A DNA stretch of 64,000 nucleotides from Geminicoccaceae bacterium (lineage in GTDB: Bacteria; Pseudomonadota; Alphaproteobacteria; Geminicoccales; Geminicoccaceae). Positions within the stretch are counted from its first letter, which is position 1; every line of letters begins with the position of its first letter. The stretch is taken from NCBI GenBank assembly GCA_028279345.1, contig JANQNY010000071.1, positions 60,203-124,202 on the forward strand, in the 5' to 3' direction. Positions 41,130-48,941 of this stretch are shown here, one piece after another. A model generated the notes under the pieces. It was given only the letters and a program-made list of their open reading frames with translations, had not been told where the DNA came from and did no database searches. The translations under genes and the position numbers were made by a program.

Positions 41130-42050
41130 TCAAGGCTCCTTGGCGAGCGGGTCGTCGGGCTGCCGCACATAGGCTTGGCCCGCGGCGACGACACCCCGTC
41201 GAATGGCGCGCGTCCGCGTGAAGAGGTCTTCCAGCACCTCGCCCTGGTCCCAGCGAATGGCGCGCTGGAGGGCGATGAGATCCTCGGTGAAGCGGCCTAG
41301 CATCTCAAGCGTCGCTTGCTTGTTGCTCAAGAAGACATCGCGCCACATCACCGGGTCGGACGCCGCGATCCGCGTGAAGTCGGTGAACCCGCCAGCCGCG
41401 TAGCGGAACACCTCGCTCCGCACCTGCTCCTCAAGGTCGGCCACCGTGCCCACGATCGTGTAGGCGATCAGGTGCGGCAGATGCGAGGTGATCGCGAGGA
41501 TCCGGTCGTGATGCTCGGGCGCCATCTCGTCGACGATCGCTCCCGTCGCCTCCCACATCGTCCGGACCCGGGCCACCGCCTCGGGTAACGTGCTTGCGAC
41601 CGGCGTCAGGATGCAGCGGCGATCGCGAAAGAGGGTGGCGAATGCGGCATCGGGGCCCGAATGCTCCGTGCCGGCTACGGGGTGGCCGCCGACGAAGCGT
41701 TCCATGTGCGGCAGCACTTGGCCGACGGCATCAACGACGACCGCCTTGACGGAGCTGACGTCCGTGACGACGGCTTCGGCCGCCAAGCCCGGCCCGAGCC
41801 TACCCGCAACCTCGCCCACCGCGCCCGGCGGCGTGCCGAGCACCACCATGTCGCAGCCTGCGACGGCTACCGCGGGATCGGTCGAAGCCTCGTCGCACAG
41901 GCCCAGCGCCAGCGCGCGATCGAGCGTTGCCGGCCGCCGCGCGCACCCGACGATACGACCAACGCAACCCGCTTCCCTCAGCGCAAGTGCCAGCGAGCCG
42001 TTGATGAGCCCGGTGCCGACGATCGCCAGCCGCTCGCTCGCAAAGCTCAC
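41130..42050 (-). CDS. tyrA: Prephenate/arogenate dehydrogenase TyrA
   Basis: NAD(P)-dependent dehydrogenase of tyrosine synthesis, 306 residues. The N-terminal Rossmann motif is LAIVGTGLINGSLALAL (about 8-24). The active-site segments are VTDVSSVK and GGHPVAGTEHSGP with the conserved His. It is monofunctional, with no chorismate mutase and no ACT domain. Its start overlaps the hisC stop (ATGA). It is the last gene of the aromatic operon, convergent with the hlyD-like gene only 4 bases away. Prephenate versus arogenate preference cannot be read from the sequence. Confidence 0.94.
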   Translation of the reverse strand: MSFASERLAIVGTGLINGSLALALREAGCVGRIVGCARRPATLDRALALGLCDEASTDPAVAVAGCDMVVLGTPPGAVGEVAGRLGPGLAAEAVVTDVSSVKAVVVDAVGQVLPHMERFVGGHPVAGTEHSGPDAAFATLFRDRRCILTPVASTLPEAVARVRTMWEATGAIVDEMAPEHHDRILAITSHLPHLIAYTIVGTVADLEEQVRSEVFRYAAGGFTDFTRIAASDPVMWRDVFLSNKQATLEMLGRFTEDLIALQRAIRWDQGEVLEDLFTRTRAIRRGVVAAGQAYVRQPDDPLAKEP

Positions 42051-43138
42051 GCGACTTCAGCCGCGGTCGCTCCGAGCAGCTCGACGACACGGCGGTTCTC
42101 GTGCTCCAAGCCGACGCTGATCCGCACCGTGTGCGGAAGACCGTAGGCCGCCATGCCGCGTGCCAAAGTGCCGCCTGCCTCGAGCTGGCGCAGGACGTCC
42201 GCCGCTTGTCCTGCATCATTGGTGAGGAGCAGGACGAAGTTGGCAACTCCGGGCGCCACGCCGAAACCCGCGGCCTCGAGTTCGCGCTCCAGCCAGGGCC
42301 GCCAGCGGTCGTTGTGCGCCTTTGCCCGCGCGACGTGCGCGCCGTCGCCCAGCGCCGCGACGCCGGCCTCCTGGGCCGCCGCCGAGACGTTGAACGGTCC
42401 CCGCACCCGATTGAGCACATCGATGACCGGCGGCGGTGCATAGGCCCAGCCGAGGCGCAGTGCCGCGAGGCCCATGATCTTCGAAAATGTCCGCAAGACG
42501 ACCACGTTGTCGGCGGCGCGGGCGAGGCTCGTGCCGTCCACGTAGTCAGGCTGGTCCACATATTCCTTGTAGGCCGCGTCGAGGACCAGCAACGTCGTCT
42601 CGGGCAGGGCAGCCTGCAGGCGTGCAATCTCGGCTTCGGGCAGATAGGTCCCGGTCGGATTGTTGGGATTGGCGAGGAAGACGAGACGCGTCCGCTCCGT
42701 CACCCGCTCCAGAACAGCGTCCACCGTCGTGGTGAGGTCACGCTCCGGCGCGGCGACCGGCGTGGCACCGACCGCGAGCGTCGACAGCCGATACATGAGA
42801 AAACCGTGCGCGCTGTGGATGACCTCGTCGCCCGGCCCGGCATAGGCCTGCAGGAGCAGGCTGATCAGCTCGTCCGAGCCCGCACCGCAGACGATCCGCT
42901 CGGGCTCCAAGCCCGTGGCCGCACCGAGCGCCTCGCGCAGCCTGACGCTCCCGCCGTCCGGGTAGCGGTGCAGCCGATCGGCCAAGCTTCGATAGGCCTC
43001 GATCGCACGCGGGCTGGGGCCGAGCGGCGACTCGTTCGCTGACAACTTGGCCGCGTTGCTGCGACCACTCGCTTCGGCCTTGCCGCCGACATAAGCATCA
43101 ATCTCGAGGATACCCGGCCGCGGGCGGGGTCCTGCCAT
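42047..43138 (-). CDS. hisC: Histidinol-phosphate / aromatic aminotransferase HisC
   Basis: Fold-type I PLP aminotransferase of 363 residues. The KLSANESPLGPSP start, LVFLANPNNPTGT, VLDAAYKEY and the Schiff-base Lys in RTFSKIMGLA are diagnostic of HisC. Lying between chorismate mutase and tyrA, away from the his operon that lacks hisC, it probably serves both histidinol-phosphate and aromatic keto-acid transamination, as in other alphaproteobacteria. The ATG at 43138 has AGGGA upstream; a TTG at 43162 is less likely. Confidence 0.94.
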   Translation of the reverse strand: MAGPRPRPGILEIDAYVGGKAEASGRSNAAKLSANESPLGPSPRAIEAYRSLADRLHRYPDGGSVRLREALGAATGLEPERIVCGAGSDELISLLLQAYAGPGDEVIHSAHGFLMYRLSTLAVGATPVAAPERDLTTTVDAVLERVTERTRLVFLANPNNPTGTYLPEAEIARLQAALPETTLLVLDAAYKEYVDQPDYVDGTSLARAADNVVVLRTFSKIMGLAALRLGWAYAPPPVIDVLNRVRGPFNVSAAAQEAGVAALGDGAHVARAKAHNDRWRPWLERELEAAGFGVAPGVANFVLLLTNDAGQAADVLRQLEAGGTLARGMAAYGLPHTVRISVGLEHENRRVVELLGATAAEVA

Positions 43139-43238
43139 CCGTCGATCCCTGCGTTTTCCCAAGACAACGACACATCGTCGAGACGCCCGGTCTAAGCCCG
43201 TTCGCGCGGGCCGAAAAGGGCCATTGCCGTGCGCCGGT

Positions 43239-44096
43239 TCAGTGCTCGTCGAGTTGCAACGGTCGGGCGTAGGCGCCGACGCGCACGCACCGCTCGACCT
43301 CGCGCGGAAACCGGTGCCGGAGCTCGACGAGCCGCTGATCCTCGAGGTCGAGATAGCCGTCGACCTCCATCAGGTGCCACGCCTCCTGGCTGGCAGGCGG
43401 GCGCGTCGCCGCGCGCGACGTCGCCTCCAGGCCGACTTCCGCAAGCAGCTCTTTGAGGCGCCCGCGGCTTAGGCTGCCTGCGGCATTGATGGCGACAAGA
43501 CTCAGGTCGTCGCCGGATGCGTCCGGCAGCATGCGGCCAACAACGAAGGCTTCCACATAGTCGGCGCTCTCCCCTTGCTGCTGAACGCCGAACGGTAGCC
43601 GGGCAACGACGTGCAGCCGCGGAACCGACTCGATGAGCCCTGTCCACCAGGAGAGGTCGTCGGTGGGTGGCGGCAGCACGGCCACCTGCGCGCTGTCGTC
43701 GAACAACGCGCGCAGGGCCTGGGGTGGCCGGTCGACGCGCTGCAATGGCGTCACCCCTCCGAAGTGGTCGCGGGCGAGATGCCAAACCTCGCGTTCGCCC
43801 GTCGGCGCGCATACGGCAGCGCAGACCGGCGTCTGCGCCCGCGCCGACGCGGCAAGGATCTCGCGCCAGATGCGCAGCACGGCGGCCGGCTCGACACGAC
43901 CGGCCAGTTCCTTCACGAGGCGCCGCAGGATCTCCGCTTCGCGACCCGGACGCAGCACATCGGCGTCGTCGGTCTTGAGATGGCCGATGCGCTCGCTGAC
44001 GGACTGGCGCTCGGCCAGCAGGCGGGCGAGTTCCGAATCGATCCGATCGATCTCGCGCCGGAACCGCCCCAGCTCATCACCGTTCGCCTCGTTCAT
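43239..44096 (-). CDS. Chorismate mutase (AroQ) with prephenate-dehydratase-like C-terminal part
   Basis: A 285-residue protein. Residues about 5-90 are an AroQ chorismate mutase (RREIDRIDSELARLLAER, then GREAEILRRL). Residues about 95-285 resemble a PheA dehydratase-plus-ACT layout: DHFGGVTPLQRV, a middle alpha/beta region and an ACT-like LVAINAAGSLSRGRLKELLA. The dehydratase TRF signature is not visible, so dehydration of prephenate is doubtful. Alphaproteobacteria often carry such proteins beside hisC and tyrA. The ATG at 44096 has GAGG six bases upstream; the frame is open to 44108. It is first in the aromatic operon. Confidence 0.85.
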   Translation of the reverse strand: MNEANGDELGRFRREIDRIDSELARLLAERQSVSERIGHLKTDDADVLRPGREAEILRRLVKELAGRVEPAAVLRIWREILAASARAQTPVCAAVCAPTGEREVWHLARDHFGGVTPLQRVDRPPQALRALFDDSAQVAVLPPPTDDLSWWTGLIESVPRLHVVARLPFGVQQQGESADYVEAFVVGRMLPDASGDDLSLVAINAAGSLSRGRLKELLAEVGLEATSRAATRPPASQEAWHLMEVDGYLDLEDQRLVELRHRFPREVERCVRVGAYARPLQLDEH

Positions 44097-44104
44097 AGAA
44101 CGCC

Positions 44105-44215
44105 TCATCGGAACAGGAAGCCGAACGCCGTTGGTCGCGGTTCCTGCGCCGCCGGAAGCAACCCCTTCAGCGATCCCGCGAACTCACCTTCCCCATCCGC
44201 GACCTCGACAGACAT
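44105..44215 (-). CDS. Possible short leader ORF ahead of chorismate mutase
   Basis: A 36-codon open frame whose stop codon overlaps the SD region of the chorismate mutase gene and which ends 8 bases before its ATG. The last eight residues are TAFGFLFR, so three Phe codons lie within six codons of the end, a composition reminiscent of a pheA leader peptide. Its own SD is poor and I see no clear attenuator hairpin. It may be chance. Confidence 0.2.
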   Translation of the reverse strand: MSVEVADGEGEFAGSLKGLLPAAQEPRPTAFGFLFR

Positions 44216-44572
44216 GGCGAGCGCACGACGGAGGCACCGGCGATATGCGTTCGGAGCACGTCGCGCAAGCGCTTTGGGCCAAGCCAGCGCTTCTCCGAGC
44301 ACTCTCCGACCAAGTCACCGGGCCCATCAACCCCGATCGTTCGCCGTTCCGAGCTTGTCAGGCCATGCCGCCATCAGCCGGTGGACGTTCGACGGTCGGT
44401 GGTCGATCGCCGCAGCGCGTGCCCAACGGCAACGTCTCTACACCAGCCTTCCAGCACGTGCGATGTGGCCGCACTACAGATGCGTCTCCGCAGCTCGCGC
44501 GCCCGCTGGCGGAAACATGCGGCACCAAGCCATCGTCCGTGCGCACCGCCAAGCGAGGTGGTCTGGAGCGGT
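44216..44572. other. Gap between methyltransferase and aromatic operon
   Basis: About 360 bases with no convincing gene on either strand, although several frames are open because the DNA is GC-rich. It must hold the promoter of the aromatic operon. No tRNA-like structure, terminator or recognisable gene remnant was seen. Confidence 0.45.
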
Positions 44573-45379
44573 TCAGCCGCGGCGACGCCGTCGCTCAAAG
44601 GCGACCGACCGGCTAGCCGCGCCGCGGGGCGGCACCTCCTCGGCATCGCGCGCTGCCGCCGTCGGCACCGGCAACGGCACAATCTTCGCCGAGCGCCTCC
44701 CGGCGGTGGCCAAGGCCGGGGCCGCACCGAGGGTCGCCTTCTCCGCCTCGACGACGATCACGCCGCTGAGCTGCCGGCCGATACGCGCGCCCGCCCGCTC
44801 CCAAGCCGGCGCCGTGCGCAGCCATACTTTGGACCGAAACGGCGGCGTATAGAGCACGCGTTCGCGGCGGAGCGGTCGAAACAGGTTGGTCTCAAGGGTG
44901 TGCGTGAGCTGCGAGGCACTATAGGGGCGGCCATGGCCGAATGGCGTCAGCTCCGCGAAGGACCAGAGGCTGCGCCGGTTGGGCGCCACGATGATCAGGC
45001 GGCCCCCGTCGACGAGCACGCGCCAGACCTCGCGCAAGAGCCGGTGCACGCGATCGGTCCCTTCGACGGCGTGCACCAGCAATGCGACATCGACACTCTG
45101 ATCGGCGAGCGGCAACATCGTTTCCTGCACGACGGCAGTGCGGTTGCCAGCTCCCGCGGGCCACCGGGCACCTCCCTGCTCATGCGGGTGCAACGCCGTC
45201 GTTCGTTCGGCACGGTCGCTGAAACAATCGAGGAAAGGCGTCGCGTAGCCGAGGCCCACGATACACAATTCTCGCCCCTCCGGCGCCACGGACTCCAGCC
45301 CGCGGCGGATCACCCGCGCCGCCAGGCGACCGCGCGGGCTATGGTAGAATGCGGCAAGCTCGGCGGCGTCCGGTCGCAT
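44573..45379 (-). CDS. SAM-dependent methyltransferase, class I
   Basis: A methyltransferase of about 268 residues (Methyltransf_11 type) with unknown substrate. The SAM-site motif is LCIVGLGYATPFL; the acidic end of the second strand is poorly conserved. Motif LADQSVDVALLVHAVEG and the later LREVWRVLVDGGRLIIVAPN are typical. The C-terminal 40 residues are Ala/Arg-rich and probably disordered. The ATG at 45379 begins the folded part; a GTG at 45412 is also open. A similar gene divergent from gloB recurs in alphaproteobacteria, as I recall. Its role is unproven. Confidence 0.85.
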   Translation of the reverse strand: MRPDAAELAAFYHSPRGRLAARVIRRGLESVAPEGRELCIVGLGYATPFLDCFSDRAERTTALHPHEQGGARWPAGAGNRTAVVQETMLPLADQSVDVALLVHAVEGTDRVHRLLREVWRVLVDGGRLIIVAPNRRSLWSFAELTPFGHGRPYSASQLTHTLETNLFRPLRRERVLYTPPFRSKVWLRTAPAWERAGARIGRQLSGVIVVEAEKATLGAAPALATAGRRSAKIVPLPVPTAAARDAEEVPPRGAASRSVAFERRRRRG

Positions 45380-45462
45380 GTGAGATCGCGGCCTCGATTG
45401 ACTTGCGTCCACTGTACGAAAGGGCGCAAGAAAAGGAAACCGACGCCGTTTGGAGGACCAAC

Positions 45463-46233
45463 ATGGCGCGTGTTGAGATTGAACTCGTTCCGCTCCTTCA
45501 AGACAATTACGCGTATCTGCTGCTCGAACCCGAAACGGGCAGCAGCGCCGTCGTCGATCCGGGTGAAGCCGAGCCCGTGCTCGAAGCGCTCGAACGTCGC
45601 GCGCGGCGCCTCGATTGGATCCTGATCACACACCACCACGGCGATCACGTCGGCGGTATCGGCGAGCTCAAGCGCCGCACCGGTTGCAAGGTCGTAGGCC
45701 CGCGCAGCGAGTTCAGCCGGATCAACGGCCTGGACCTGACGGTGGCCGAGGGCGAGAGCGTCGCGCTGGGCCATGCCGTTGCTCAGGTCATCGAGACGCC
45801 CGGCCACACTAGCGGACACATCGCCTATTACTTTCCCGAGAACCCGGCGCTGTTCGCGGGCGATACCCTGTTCGCGCTCGGTTGCGGGCGCTTGTTCGAG
45901 GATACACCGGAGGCGATGTGGGACTCGCTTAGCAAGCTCGCCGCACTGCCCCCGGACACGCGGGTCTATTGCGGGCACGAGTACACGCTCGCGAATGCAC
46001 GTTTCGCGCTCGCCATCGATCCCGACAACGCCAAGCTCGTCGCCCGCGCGCGCCGCATAGAGGAACTGCGTGAGCGCGGCGAGCCAACCATACCGACGAC
46101 GATCGGCGAAGAACTCGAGACCAACCCCTTCGTAAGGGCGAACAGCGCCGCAATCCGTGGCCAGCTCGGTCTCCGCGAGGAGCCGGCGGCGGCCGTGTTC
46201 GCCGAGGTTCGCCGGCGCAAGGACAACGCCTGA
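45463..46233 (+). CDS. gloB: Hydroxyacylglutathione hydrolase (glyoxalase II)
   Basis: Metallo-beta-lactamase-fold thioesterase of 256 residues that splits S-lactoylglutathione to lactate and glutathione in methylglyoxal detoxification. The metal motif THHHGDHVGG is complete, followed by TPGHTSGH, FAGDTLFALGCGRLFE and the C-terminal YCGHEYTLANARFA. The C-terminal helical domain ends with the glutathione-side RRRKDN. The ATG has a strong GGAGG seven bases upstream. It is followed by a ybaK-like gene after six bases. Confidence 0.95.
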   Translation: MARVEIELVPLLQDNYAYLLLEPETGSSAVVDPGEAEPVLEALERRARRLDWILITHHHGDHVGGIGELKRRTGCKVVGPRSEFSRINGLDLTVAEGESVALGHAVAQVIETPGHTSGHIAYYFPENPALFAGDTLFALGCGRLFEDTPEAMWDSLSKLAALPPDTRVYCGHEYTLANARFALAIDPDNAKLVARARRIEELRERGEPTIPTTIGEELETNPFVRANSAAIRGQLGLREEPAAAVFAEVRRRKDNA

Positions 46234-46239
46234 GGCCGA

Positions 46240-46731
46240 TTGCGATTCGTGGGCAAGGGTGCGACCCCAGCGACACGCGCGCTCGATCGTTCAGGCATCG
46301 CCTATCGTCGGCACCTCTACACGTTTGCGCCGGGCGACGACGGAATCGGCCTGCAGGCAGCCGCGGCGTTGGGGGTCGCACCGGAACGCCTCTTGAAGAC
46401 GCTGGTCATCGTGATCGACGACGACAGACCCGCCTTGGCGATGATTGCCGTCGGTCGCTCGCTCGATCTCAAAGCGTCCGCCGGTGCGCTCGGCGGCAAG
46501 CGAGCCGAGCTGGCGTCCGTGCCAACCGCCGAGCGGCTTACCGGCTACGTCAAGGGCGGTATCAGCGCGCTTGGCACCCGCAAGCCATTACCCACCATCG
46601 TTGATCGAGCGGCGACGGAGCATGCAAGCGTCCTCGTCAACGGCGGCCGGCGCGGGCTGCAGATCGAGCTGGCACCCGGAGACCTCATCCGGCTGATCGG
46701 CGCGGTCACAGCCAATGCCGGACGCACGTGA
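46240..46731 (+). CDS. ybaK: YbaK/EbsC-family Cys-tRNA(Pro) deacylase
   Basis: Trans-editing factor of about 163 residues that removes Cys wrongly attached to tRNA-Pro, or a close relative. It has the family start KGATPATRALDRSGI, the substrate-site Lys in RLLKTLVI, the RAELASVPTAERLTGYVKGGISALG segment and a C-terminal VNGGRRGLQIELAP. The start is uncertain: TTG at 46240 is four bases after GAGG, while GTG at 46249 gives the more usual N terminus. It appears co-transcribed with gloB. Confidence 0.9.
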   Translation: MRFVGKGATPATRALDRSGIAYRRHLYTFAPGDDGIGLQAAAALGVAPERLLKTLVIVIDDDRPALAMIAVGRSLDLKASAGALGGKRAELASVPTAERLTGYVKGGISALGTRKPLPTIVDRAATEHASVLVNGGRRGLQIELAPGDLIRLIGAVTANAGRT

Positions 46732-46781
46732 GCGGACCAGGCATCGCCGAGTTTGGATATGTTCTACACTAGAAAACTGCT

Positions 46782-46820
46782 TTGAATTAACTATATCACT
46801 CTTCCAGTGTTGAATAAACT
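46782..46820 (+). promoter_or_regulatory. Direct repeat upstream of the rhodanese gene
   Basis: Two near-identical 11-base elements, TTGAATTAACT (46782-46792) and TTGAATAAACT (46810-46820), 28 bases apart start to start, in an AT-rich gap just before the SD of the rhodanese gene. They could be tandem binding sites of a regulator or include promoter boxes. No consensus was matched. Confidence 0.35.
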
Positions 46821-46837
46821 TTGCTGGGGAGCCTGTC

Positions 46838-47749
46838 ATGCGTAGCTGGACCATCGGAGCCCTTGCTGGCGTCGGGCTCTCGGGGGCCGCTGCCGCGGCT
46901 CAGCCGCTGGTCGACGCCGCGTGGCTGGCGGAGCAGCTCGACGAACCCGATCTCGTCGTGCTCGACATCCGAAACCGCATCGACGGCGGCTCGGAAGAGG
47001 TGTTTCGCGCAGGCCACATCCCTGGCGCCGTCTACTCGAACTACGGTGAGGACGGCTGGCGGACGGAGCGCAACGGCGTCCCTGGCATGCTCCCCGACGC
47101 GGGCGCGCTTGCGGAATTGATCGGCGGCCTCGGCATCGACAATGATGACCACGTGGTGATCGTCCACGGCGGCGTCAGCTCGAGCGACTTCGGCAGCGCC
47201 GCTCGGGTCTATTGGACCTTCCAACAGGTGGGTCATGACGAGGTCTCGATTCTCGACGGTGGCTTCGCCGGGTGGATCGCCGACCCGGACCGTCCGCTCG
47301 CCACCGGTACCGCGGTGCCCGAGCCGGCGACCTTCGAGGTCGGCCCGGCAGTGGGCGCGAGCCTCGCCACCGCCGCCGATGTCGAAGCGGCGCTCGACCA
47401 GGGAGCGGCACTCGTCGACGCCCGACCGGTCGATCAGTTCACCGGCGAGCGGAAGCACGATGCCGCTCGCGTCGGCGGGCACATTCCGGGGGCCGCGCAG
47501 TTCAGCCAAGCGTCGTGGTTCGAAGCCGAAGGCGGCGCGCTGCGCGATGTCGACGAGGTCGCTGCCGGTCTACCGGCCGACGTGGCCGAAGGCGACGGCG
47601 AGGTGATCAGCTACTGCAACACCGGACATTGGGCCGCCACCAACTGGTTCATGCTGAGCGAGGTGCTGGGCCGGGACAATGTCCGCCTCTACGATGGCTC
47701 GATGACCGAATGGACCGCTGATCCAGCGCGCCCGATCGCGACCAACTGA
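46838..47749 (+). CDS. Periplasmic thiosulfate/3-mercaptopyruvate-type sulfurtransferase (two rhodanese domains)
   Basis: Exported sulfurtransferase of 303 residues. A signal peptide (about residues 1-21, ending ASAAAAAQ-like) directs it to the periplasm. The first rhodanese domain (about 22-150) lacks the catalytic Cys (VHGGVSSSD at the loop). The second (about 165-300) has the active-site loop YCNTGHWA with the catalytic Cys and the WTADPARP end. GGGGAG stands six bases before the ATG. It lies 10 bases before a YeeE/YedE-type transporter gene, implying a joint role in handling thiosulfate or sulfane sulfur. Confidence 0.9.
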   Translation: MRSWTIGALAGVGLSGAAAAAQPLVDAAWLAEQLDEPDLVVLDIRNRIDGGSEEVFRAGHIPGAVYSNYGEDGWRTERNGVPGMLPDAGALAELIGGLGIDNDDHVVIVHGGVSSSDFGSAARVYWTFQQVGHDEVSILDGGFAGWIADPDRPLATGTAVPEPATFEVGPAVGASLATAADVEAALDQGAALVDARPVDQFTGERKHDAARVGGHIPGAAQFSQASWFEAEGGALRDVDEVAAGLPADVAEGDGEVISYCNTGHWAATNWFMLSEVLGRDNVRLYDGSMTEWTADPARPIATN

Positions 47750-47759
47750 GGCACTCCGA

Positions 47760-48932
47760 ATGGCGACGGTGAGCAGGGGCACGACGGCTCCGATCAATCG
47801 GCCGGTATGGGCGGCGCTCATCGCACTCGCCCTGCTCGCCGGCGTCACCGCGGTGACCGTCAGCCCGCGGCAGGCGCTCCTGCTGATCGTCGCCGCCGGT
47901 TTGGGCGTCGCGCTCTACCACGGCAGCCTGGGCTTCACGGCCTATTGGCGCCGCTGGCTCGTCGCGGGCGAAGGTCGGGGCGTTCGTATCCAGCTTTGGA
48001 TCATCGCCCTCGGCTCGCTTGCCTTCTTCCCGCTGATCGGCGGCTGGCTGCCAGGCTTCAACGCGCCGGGCATGGTCATGCCGCTCGGCCTCGAGCTCGT
48101 CTTCGGTGCCTTTCTCTTCGGGGTCGGGATGCAGCTCGCCAACGGCTGCGGCTCTGGAACCCTGTTCACCTTGGGCGGCGGCAGCACGAAGATGCTGTTC
48201 ACCCTCGCTGCCTTCATCGTCGGCTCGCTCGCCGCGACGTTCCACCTGCATTTGTGGCGCACGCTTCCCCAACTTCCGCCGGTGAGCTTGGTCGACGAGC
48301 TGGGCGCCGGCGGGGGCCTCGCCGTGCAGGCGGGCCTGATCGCCCTGCTGGTGGCCGTCACCACCCTGACCGGTCGGCGCGCCGCCTGGACCGATGCTGG
48401 GCCGACCTCCTTCTTGCGCGGCCCCTGGCCGCCCTACGCCGCCGCAACCGTGCTCGGCGCCCTCGCCATCTTGGTGTTCGTCATCCAAGGCTATCCCTGG
48501 GGCGTGACCTTCGCCTTCACGCTCTGGGGCGGCAAGCTCTACGAGGCGGCTGGCGGTGACCTCAGCACGGTGCCCTTCTGGAGCGCGGCCTGGGCGCAGC
48601 GCGCTCTCGACGAAAGCGAGCTGAGGAACGGTACTTCGGTCACCACCTTCGGGATCATGCTTGGTGCCCTGCTTGCCGCCGGCGTAGCGGGGCGGTTCGC
48701 ACCGACGCGCTCGGTGCCTTGGCGCCCCGCCCTCGGCGCGGTGCTGGGCGGCCTGATAATGGGCTACGGCGCGCGGCTCGCCTATGGCTGCAACATCGGT
48801 GCGTTTCTCGGTGGGACCATGAGCGGCAGCCTGCATGGCTGGCTCTGGATCGCCGCGGCGCTACCGGGTTGCTGGCTCGGCATCCGCCTGCGGCCGACGT
48901 TCGGGCTCGCAAACGAAGCGCCGGCAAAGTAG
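47760..48932 (+). CDS. YeeE/YedE (TsuA-like) thiosulfate/sulfur transporter
   Basis: Inner-membrane protein of 390 residues with about ten hydrophobic helices. It carries the repeated family signature twice: MQLANGCGSGTLFTLGGGS and LAYGCNIGAFLGG, each with a conserved Cys. In TsuA such Cys residues relay thiosulfate through the membrane. The pairing with a periplasmic rhodanese immediately upstream fits capture and import of thiosulfate sulfur. The two genes probably form one transcript. Exact substrate is inferred. Confidence 0.9.
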   Translation: MATVSRGTTAPINRPVWAALIALALLAGVTAVTVSPRQALLLIVAAGLGVALYHGSLGFTAYWRRWLVAGEGRGVRIQLWIIALGSLAFFPLIGGWLPGFNAPGMVMPLGLELVFGAFLFGVGMQLANGCGSGTLFTLGGGSTKMLFTLAAFIVGSLAATFHLHLWRTLPQLPPVSLVDELGAGGGLAVQAGLIALLVAVTTLTGRRAAWTDAGPTSFLRGPWPPYAAATVLGALAILVFVIQGYPWGVTFAFTLWGGKLYEAAGGDLSTVPFWSAAWAQRALDESELRNGTSVTTFGIMLGALLAAGVAGRFAPTRSVPWRPALGAVLGGLIMGYGARLAYGCNIGAFLGGTMSGSLHGWLWIAAALPGCWLGIRLRPTFGLANEAPAK

Positions 48933-48941
48933 CCAAGCCCT

